Below are positions 6,450 to 11,486 of a stretch of DNA of 11,486 bases, piece by piece. Source of the DNA: Candidatus Aquidulcis sp. (lineage in GTDB: Bacteria > Chloroflexota > Anaerolineae > Anaerolineales > E44-bin32); NCBI GenBank assembly GCA_020723365.1, contig DYJB01000014.1, forward strand, positions 10,143 through 21,628. Reading direction: 5' to 3'. Each line of letters starts with the position of its first letter. Within the stretch, counting starts at the first letter, position 1. The notes under the pieces are model-generated. The model was not told where the DNA came from. It did no database searches and saw only the letters and a program-made list of their open reading frames with translations. The translations under genes and the position numbers were made by a program.

Positions 6450-7313
6450 ATGGCCCGCGTTCGAATCGTCACCGACAGCGCGGCGCGCTTCTCCACGCCC
6501 GACTTCCTGCACCGCCACCCGGTCACCGTGGCGCCCATGACGCTGCGGAGCGGAGCGGCGACGCTCACCGATGATCCTCACGCCGAGCTGGCCGCTGCCC
6601 AGGCGCTCTTCGAGAGCGGCGAGGAAGCCCCGGTGGCCGAGCCCCCTTCGGTGGCGGCCTTCACGGAGATCTATACCCAACTCCAGAAAGACGCCGGCCC
6701 GATCGTATCCATCCACACCTCGTCGCTCATGACCGGCACCTACGAGAACGCCCGCCAGGCGAGCCAGCTCTTCCTGGGGCGCTCGAACATCCAGGTCATC
6801 GACTCGCAGGCGGTTTCGCTGGGGCTCGGACTGCTGGTGCGCGCCGCCGCGGAGGCCGCCGCCCGCGAGGCGCCCGTGGACGACATCGTGCGCATCGTGC
6901 GCGGCATGATCCCGCGCCTGTACACCGTTTTTTTCCTCGACGATATGGCCTTCCTTGAGCGCAACCACCTGGTGAGCCGCTCGCAGGCCATCCTGGGCAA
7001 TATGCTCGGCGTGATCCCCTTCCTGACGATCGAGGACGGCCGCATTGTGGCTATGGAGAAGGTGCGCTCACGAACCCGGGCGCTGGAGAAGCTGCTCGAG
7101 TTCGTGACCGAGTTCTCGAGCATCGAGCACCTGGCGCTGCTTCACAGCCAGTCGCCGCTCACCGAGGAGACGCGCCAGGTGGTCGAACGGCTGCAGGGGA
7201 TGCACCCGGGCACGCCTCTTTCTGTCCTTACCTACGGTCCATCGCTGGCGACTTTCGTAGGCCTGAACGCGCTCGGCATCGTCGTGCTCGAGGCGGAAGA
7301 GGAAGGGCTGTGA
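6450..7313 (+). CDS. DegV family protein, divergent paralogue with altered lipid-binding residues
   Basis: A 287-residue EDD-fold DegV protein; canonical members (FakB) hold the fatty acid that FakA phosphorylates. It starts MARVRIVTDS, the usual DegV opening, and has the SIHTSSLMTGTYENA block (87-101) and the ILGNMLGVIPFL helix (181-192). Compared with the FakB pattern it differs at the ligand site: the TSQPSP threonine is replaced (A63 in AEPPS), the LSGT serine is a threonine (T95 in MTGT), and the histidine of GAHxGP is a phenylalanine (F269 in ATFVG). The arginine of the KRGGR block is kept (R171). It may therefore bind another ligand or act as a partner of the next DegV protein. ATG 6450 is chosen over GTG 6444 because GGAG (6441-6444) lies 5 bases before it. 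It lies 2 bases after fakA and overlaps the next degV by 4 bases. Confidence 0.88.
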   Translation: MARVRIVTDSAARFSTPDFLHRHPVTVAPMTLRSGAATLTDDPHAELAAAQALFESGEEAPVAEPPSVAAFTEIYTQLQKDAGPIVSIHTSSLMTGTYENARQASQLFLGRSNIQVIDSQAVSLGLGLLVRAAAEAAAREAPVDDIVRIVRGMIPRLYTVFFLDDMAFLERNHLVSRSQAILGNMLGVIPFLTIEDGRIVAMEKVRSRTRALEKLLEFVTEFSSIEHLALLHSQSPLTEETRQVVERLQGMHPGTPLSVLTYGPSLATFVGLNALGIVVLEAEEEGL

Positions 7314-8158
7314 GCGATCCCCGGCCCGGTCGTGTCGCCATCGTCACGGACAGCACCTCGGATGTGCCGGCCGACGAAGCGGCCCGTCTCGGCGTGACGA
7401 TCATACCGGCCGTGCTCGTGGTGGACGGCAAGACCTACCTGGATGGGCAGGATTTCTCCCGCACTCAGCTCTACCGGCAGATGGCCTCGCTGGACGGTCT
7501 TCCCACCACCGCCGTTCCCTCGCCCGGCAGCTTCATCCAGGCGTACGAGCAGCTGCTGCAGGCCGGCGCCTCATCCATCCTCTCGATCCATCTGGCCGAG
7601 CGCCTGAGCGGAATGATCCAGACCGCCTCACAGGCTGCCGGCGAGTTCGACGGCCGCGTCGAGGTCGTCGACAGCGGTCAGGTATCGCTCGGACTGGGAT
7701 TCCAGGTGCTCGAAGCGGCGGCGGCTGCCCTGGCGGGCGCCCCGCTTGGCATTGTCAGGCAGGTCGCCCGAGCTGCCAGGGAGAACGTGCGGTTGATCGC
7801 CATGCTCAACACGCTCGAGTTCGTGCGGCGCAGCGGACGGGTCAGCTGGCTGCGGGCGAGTCTGGGAGAGATGCTCAATTTCAAGCAGCTGGTCGAGGTC
7901 GTGGACGGCACGATCGAACGGCTGGATCGGGTCCGCACTCGACCGCGTGCTCTGCAGGCGCTGCGCGCGCTGGCGGCCGGCTGGGGCCCGCTGGGCCGCC
8001 TGGCCGTGCTGCACACTGCCGTCGCCGAGGAAGCGGCTGCCCTTGGAGAGGAACTCCGGCACCTGGCCACGCGGCCGCCGCTGGTCGTCGAGGTCACAAC
8101 CATCATCGGCGCCCACGTCGGTCCCGAATCCATCGGCCTTGTCGGCCTGCTGGCCTGA
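7310..8158 (+). CDS. fakB: DegV family fatty-acid-binding protein, canonical FakB type
   Basis: A 282-residue DegV protein expected to bind a fatty acid and present its carboxylate to FakA, then hand the acyl-phosphate to PlsX/PlsY. All residues I associate with carboxylate binding are in place: T67 in TAVPSPGSF, S100 in LSGM, R174 in VRRSGRVS, and H269 in IIGAHVGPE. The opening VAIVTDSTSDVP (9-20) is typical. The GTG start at 7310 overlaps the TGA of the preceding degV by 4 bases (GTGA), and GAGGA lies about 6 bases upstream, implying translational coupling. Acyl-chain preference cannot be read from sequence. It is clearly paralogous to its upstream neighbour but better conserved at the active site, so it is the more likely true partner of the FakA encoded upstream. 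Confidence 0.92.
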   Translation: MSDPRPGRVAIVTDSTSDVPADEAARLGVTIIPAVLVVDGKTYLDGQDFSRTQLYRQMASLDGLPTTAVPSPGSFIQAYEQLLQAGASSILSIHLAERLSGMIQTASQAAGEFDGRVEVVDSGQVSLGLGFQVLEAAAAALAGAPLGIVRQVARAARENVRLIAMLNTLEFVRRSGRVSWLRASLGEMLNFKQLVEVVDGTIERLDRVRTRPRALQALRALAAGWGPLGRLAVLHTAVAEEAAALGEELRHLATRPPLVVEVTTIIGAHVGPESIGLVGLLA

Positions 8159-8208
8159 TCGATGCTCCCTAGTGTGACTCCCCTATCCTTCCCACCCAGG
8201 CTTGGTCG
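8159..8208 (+). other. Pyrimidine-rich spacer before recG, no clear ribosome site
   Basis: These 50 bases form the largest gap inside the operon. The central part (8178-8198) is almost all C and T. Only a weak CCAGG lies before the recG ATG, and an in-frame TAG at 8170-8172 excludes a longer RecG. I find no promoter with acceptable spacing; TATCCT at 8184-8189 has no matching -35. Confidence 0.35.
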
Positions 8209-10917
8209 ATGACACCCATTCCACCCGTGGTCGAGAGGCTGGTCAAGTTCCTGCGTCTGGAGGCCGATCGCGGCTACGACAACCGCTCTGTCCTGGGCGG
8301 GCTCGACCGAATGCTGGGGCCATGGCAGGAGGAAGCCAGCGCGCAAGGTGTCCCCGGCGCCATCGTGCAAGTGGTCGTCTCGCGGCTGCGTGACTACCCT
8401 CAGCTCACACCCGCCTCGCGGCAGGAGGCGCTGCGCGGCGTGCGCGCCCGGCTGCAGTCTGAGTACCCCGGCCTGCGGCCGGACACCCCCGCCACGGCGC
8501 CACAGGTCGATCCGGGCCGCGACGCGCCTCCGGTTGAGGCGCCCACGGGACCTCCACCCATGCTCGAAGCGCCGGCCATGCCGTTTGCCACCGAGGCTGA
8601 GGCAGCCACCCTCGCCCCGGCCGCGCCGCCTGCGCAGCCCGCTGCAGCTCCACCTGCCGCCGCGCCGGGCCCAGAGCCGGAGCCGGCGACACCCCCCGCC
8701 GATGGGAGCGAGTCGGCCTGGGACGAGGAGCAGGACGAGTGGCAGGCCGAGGAGGCGCTGGAGGACGAAAGCCCCGATGGAGCGCCCACCGCCCCCCGCC
8801 GCTCTGCGGTGCCGCGCGGGGCCGCGCCGGCTGCGCGCGCCCCCTCCGGGCCGGCAGCCCTCGGATCCCCGCTGACGACGATCTCCGGGATCGGCCCCAA
8901 GTCCGCCGAGACGCTGGCCCGGCTGGGCCTCGAGACGCTGGGCGACCTGCTATGGAACATCCCGCGCCGCTACGACGACTACTCGCAGCTCAAGACCATC
9001 AACCGGCTGTGGTACGGCGAGGAGGTCACCATCATCGGAACGGTCGAAGCGATCCACCTGCGGCCGATCCGGGGCGGAAGCATGAAGCTGACGGACGCCG
9101 TGGTGAGCGACGGCAGCGGCTCGCTCCGGATCACCTGGTTCAATCAGCCGTGGATCGCGCAGCAGCTCACGCCCGGACGCGCCGTCGTTCTCTCCGGCCG
9201 CGTCGACCAGTATCTCGGGAAGCTGACGATGAGCAGCCCCGAGTGGGAGCCGCTCGAGCGGCAGCAGGTGCATACCAACCGCATCGGCCCGGTCTACAGT
9301 CTGACGGCCGGCGTGACCGCCAAGTGGCTGCGGCGGGGGATCAACGCCGTCGTCGAGCGCTATGCCCCTCGCATCCAGGATCCGCTGCCGGAGGCCGTGC
9401 GCCGATCGGCCGGCGTGGTCACGCTGCAGGAGGCGCTGCGCCAGATCCACTTCCCGGATAGCAGCGAGGATTTGCAGCGGGCACAGGCGCGGCTGGCCTT
9501 CGATGAGATGCTCTACCTGCAGCTCGGCGTCCTGCGCCAGAAGCACGAATGGATGGCGCTGGCCACGCAGCCGGTCCTTGTCGACGACGGCTGGCTGCAG
9601 CGTTTCGAGGCCGGGCTGCCCTACGCGCTCACGCAGGCCCAGCGGACAGCCCTCGGCGATCTGCGCCGCGACCTGGCGTCCGGACGCCCGATGAACCGCC
9701 TGCTCCAGGGAGACGTCGGCTCAGGCAAGACCGTCGTGGCGGCTGCCGCCATCGGCATGGTGGCGGCCAACGAGCGCCAATCGGCGCTGCTGGCCCCCAC
9801 CAGCATCCTGGCGGAGCAGCACGCCCAGACGCTGCGGGCGCTGCTCCCCGCCGCGTGCGGGATCCCGGCCGAACGCATCGCCCTTCTCCTGGGAAGCACG
9901 CCGGAGTCCGAGAAGCAATCGATCCGCCAGGCGCTGGCCGGCGGCGAGATCCAGGTTGTGGTGGGCACCCACGCCCTGCTCGAGGATCCGATCGCCTTCC
10001 GCCAGCTGGCGCTGGCGATCATCGACGAACAGCACCGTTTCGGCGTCGAGCAGCGCGCCGCCCTGCGTGCCAAGGGTGACAACCCGAACCTGCTGGTCAT
10101 GACGGCGACACCCATTCCGCGCTCGCTGGCGCTGACGCTCTTCGGCGATCTCGACCTGAGCGTGCTGGACGAGATCCCGCCGGGGCGGCAGCCGATCGAG
10201 ACGCGCGTGCTGCGCGCCACCGAACGCTCGCGTGCCCACCGCTTCATCGATAGCCAGATCGATGCCGGGCGCCAGGCCTTCATCATCTACCCGCTGGTCG
10301 AGGAGTCGGAGAAGATCGAGGCCAAGGCCGCCGTCGAGGAGCAGAAGCGCCTGCAGAGCGAGATCTTCCCGGCGCGTCCGATCGGGCTGCTGCACGGCCG
10401 CATGAAGCCGGACGAGAAGGAGGCGGTCATGGGCCGCTTCCGGGCGGGCGAGCTGGCGATCCTGGTGTCGACGTCGGTGGTCGAGGTGGGCGTCGACGTG
10501 CCCAACGCCACGGTGATGATGATCGAGGGCGCCAACCGCTTCGGGCTCTCGCAGCTCCACCAGTTCCGCGGTCGCGTCGGCCGCGGGGAGCACCGCTCCT
10601 ACTGCCTGCTGATCCCCGATGCCGACGACGAGGCCAGCGCCGAACGGCTGAAAGCCATGGAGGCCACCGGCGACGGCTTTCGCCTGGCCGAGATGGATCT
10701 GGAGCAGCGCGGGCCCGGGGACTTCCTCGGGACGCGCCAGTCGGGCTTCGCCGAGCTGCGCATGGCGCGGCTGACGGACGTCCGCCTGATCGAGAAGGCC
10801 CGGCGCGAGGCGCAGCAGCTGTTCCAGGCCGACCCCGGGCTTTCGGCCGCCGAACACCAGGAGCTGCGTGCGGCGGTGGAGCGCTTCTGGTCGGGCGAGA
10901 AGGGAGAGATCAGCTGA
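8209..10917 (+). CDS. recG: ATP-dependent DNA helicase RecG with long N-terminal extension
   Basis: This superfamily 2 helicase reverses stalled replication forks and migrates branched DNA. The 902 residues exceed the usual length (about 690) because of an N-terminal extension. Residues 1-90 form a helical domain with RLVKFLRLEADRGYDNRSV. Residues 91-217 are low complexity: Pro/Ala-rich, then an acidic run (about 166-190), then Arg/Ala-rich. The RecG core starts near L218 with the helix-hairpin-helix-like ISGIGPKSAETLARLGL and the OB wedge domain. Helicase motifs are complete: Walker A GDVGSGKT (501-508), DEQH box (606-609), TATPIPR, the VSTSVVEVGVDVP and QFRGRVGRGEH motifs, and the C-terminal QRGPGDFLGTRQSG hook. 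ATG 8209 is the first start after an in-frame TAG, although its ribosome site is poor. The stop overlaps the coaD start (TGATG). In Bacillus recG also lies downstream of the DAK2 gene. Confidence 0.96.
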   Translation: MTPIPPVVERLVKFLRLEADRGYDNRSVLGGLDRMLGPWQEEASAQGVPGAIVQVVVSRLRDYPQLTPASRQEALRGVRARLQSEYPGLRPDTPATAPQVDPGRDAPPVEAPTGPPPMLEAPAMPFATEAEAATLAPAAPPAQPAAAPPAAAPGPEPEPATPPADGSESAWDEEQDEWQAEEALEDESPDGAPTAPRRSAVPRGAAPAARAPSGPAALGSPLTTISGIGPKSAETLARLGLETLGDLLWNIPRRYDDYSQLKTINRLWYGEEVTIIGTVEAIHLRPIRGGSMKLTDAVVSDGSGSLRITWFNQPWIAQQLTPGRAVVLSGRVDQYLGKLTMSSPEWEPLERQQVHTNRIGPVYSLTAGVTAKWLRRGINAVVERYAPRIQDPLPEAVRRSAGVVTLQEALRQIHFPDSSEDLQRAQARLAFDEMLYLQLGVLRQKHEWMALATQPVLVDDGWLQRFEAGLPYALTQAQRTALGDLRRDLASGRPMNRLLQGDVGSGKTVVAAAAIGMVAANERQSALLAPTSILAEQHAQTLRALLPAACGIPAERIALLLGSTPESEKQSIRQALAGGEIQVVVGTHALLEDPIAFRQLALAIIDEQHRFGVEQRAALRAKGDNPNLLVMTATPIPRSLALTLFGDLDLSVLDEIPPGRQPIETRVLRATERSRAHRFIDSQIDAGRQAFIIYPLVEESEKIEAKAAVEEQKRLQSEIFPARPIGLLHGRMKPDEKEAVMGRFRAGELAILVSTSVVEVGVDVPNATVMMIEGANRFGLSQLHQFRGRVGRGEHRSYCLLIPDADDEASAERLKAMEATGDGFRLAEMDLEQRGPGDFLGTRQSGFAELRMARLTDVRLIEKARREAQQLFQADPGLSAAEHQELRAAVERFWSGEKGEIS

Positions 10918-11444
10918 TGGTCCGAGCCGTATTCCCCGGCACGTTCGATCCGATCCACAACGGGCACATCGACATCGCCCTGCGCGCCAGCCGCGTCTTC
11001 GATGAGCTGGTGGTCGCAGTCTACGACCGGCCGCTCAAGTCGCTGCTCTTTTCCCCCGAGGAGCGCCTGGAGATGACCCGCGTGGCCTTCGCCGGCCGCG
11101 ACGGCATCCAGGTCGTGGGCTATTCGGGGCTGACGGTCGACTTCTGCCGCAGCGTGAAGGCCAAGGTGATCGTGCGCGGCCTGCGCGTCTTCTCGGACTT
11201 CGAGCACGAATTCCGCATGGCGCTCTCGAACCACCGCCTGGCGCCCGATATCGAGGTCATGGCGCTGATCACGAGCGAAGAGCACAGCTTCCTGTCGGGG
11301 ACGACGGTGCGCGAGATCGCCTCGCTGGGCGGTGTCGTCACCAGCCTGGTGCCCCCGCACGTCGCCGCCGCCCTGAAGAAGCGCTTCGGGGAGCTGGGCG
11401 AGGAAGGCTCCCGGGTGGTCCCCCTGACGGAGTTGCGGGATTGA
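10917..11444 (+). CDS. coaD: Phosphopantetheine adenylyltransferase
   Basis: CoaD transfers AMP from ATP to 4'-phosphopantetheine, giving dephospho-CoA, the penultimate step of coenzyme A synthesis. The 175 residues show the nucleotidyltransferase signature PGTFDPIHNGH (7-17), with H14 and H17 forming an HxGH motif where most CoaD proteins have TxGH. Also present are the RGLR block and the C-terminal SGTTVREIA (127-135), equivalent to the ISSTxVRE motif. The C-terminus is about 15 residues longer than typical. The ATG overlaps the recG stop by one base (TGATG), with AGGGAG about 8-10 bases upstream, so it is translationally coupled to recG. CoA is the acyl carrier precursor, which fits loosely with the lipid genes earlier in the operon. 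Confidence 0.95.
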   Translation: MVRAVFPGTFDPIHNGHIDIALRASRVFDELVVAVYDRPLKSLLFSPEERLEMTRVAFAGRDGIQVVGYSGLTVDFCRSVKAKVIVRGLRVFSDFEHEFRMALSNHRLAPDIEVMALITSEEHSFLSGTTVREIASLGGVVTSLVPPHVAAALKKRFGELGEEGSRVVPLTELRD

Positions 11445-11450
11445 GCCCGA

Positions 11451-11479
11451 TTGACCCGAACCCGGCTTCGGTGTAGGCT
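11451..11479 (+). promoter_or_regulatory. Possible promoter for a gene beyond the window
   Basis: TTGACC (5 of 6 consensus bases) at 11451-11456, a 17-base spacer, and TAGGCT (3 of 6) at 11474-11479 lie just after the coaD stop. The -10 is weak and the downstream gene is not in view. Confidence 0.2.
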
Positions 11480-11486
11480 TCGGCCT

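Noticed and set aside
8572..8880. Proline/alanine-rich repeats in recG as a tandem DNA repeat
   Set aside because: The codons vary and no exact repeat unit is seen; it is a low-complexity protein linker, not a DNA repeat array.
9721..10857. 378-codon minus-strand open frame inside recG
   Set aside because: It is a codon-bias shadow of the RecG helicase domain, with no domain or ribosome site of its own.

Overview
The window is GC-rich, gene-dense bacterial chromosome. It carries housekeeping genes, with no tRNA, rRNA, CRISPR array, insertion sequence or integrase visible. I infer a Chloroflexota (Anaerolineae-like) origin from the GC-rich codon use, the DAK2 kinase next to two DegV genes, and a RecG with a long N-terminal extension of a type I associate with that phylum. 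The lineage call is an inference; no marker was searched.

Layout from left to right. (1) The 3' end of a NagD/AraL-type HAD phosphatase (2-571) is followed in the same reading frame by rlmN, whose only plausible start is a CTG codon near 581. (2) A GAF-containing NarX/DesK-type histidine kinase lies on the minus strand (1732-3174), with no response regulator in view. (3) A GC-rich intergenic region with a strong inverted repeat separates it from rpe (3347-4021), whose predicted promoter lies so close to the ATG that the mRNA may be leaderless. (4) A perfect 11-bp stem separates rpe from the convergent rpmB (minus, 4088-4267). (5) Divergent from rpmB is a tightly packed plus-strand operon: Asp23/YloU-like protein, FakA (DAK2 fatty-acid kinase), two DegV/FakB proteins, RecG and CoaD. 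Most of its gene junctions overlap or nearly touch.

The gene order rlmN ... rpe - rpmB - asp23/yloU - fakA/yloV ... recG resembles the Bacillus subtilis locus rlmN-prpC-prkC-rsgA-rpe-thiN-spoVM-rpmB-yloU-yloV-sdaAB-sdaAA-recG-fapR-plsX. The window therefore looks like an old conserved cluster with lineage-specific insertions. Here a histidine kinase occupies the prpC/prkC slot and two degV genes occupy the sdaAB/sdaAA slot. Functionally, FakA plus a FakB would convert free fatty acids to acyl-phosphates for phospholipid synthesis.

I do not see a wholly new system. The most interesting points are: a paralogous DegV pair in which the first copy has lost most residues expected to hold the fatty-acid carboxylate; a FakA with no cysteine at all, so the zinc-site cysteine reported for the staphylococcal enzyme is absent; the non-canonical rlmN start directly after an in-frame TAG; and the RecG N-terminal domain plus low-complexity linker.
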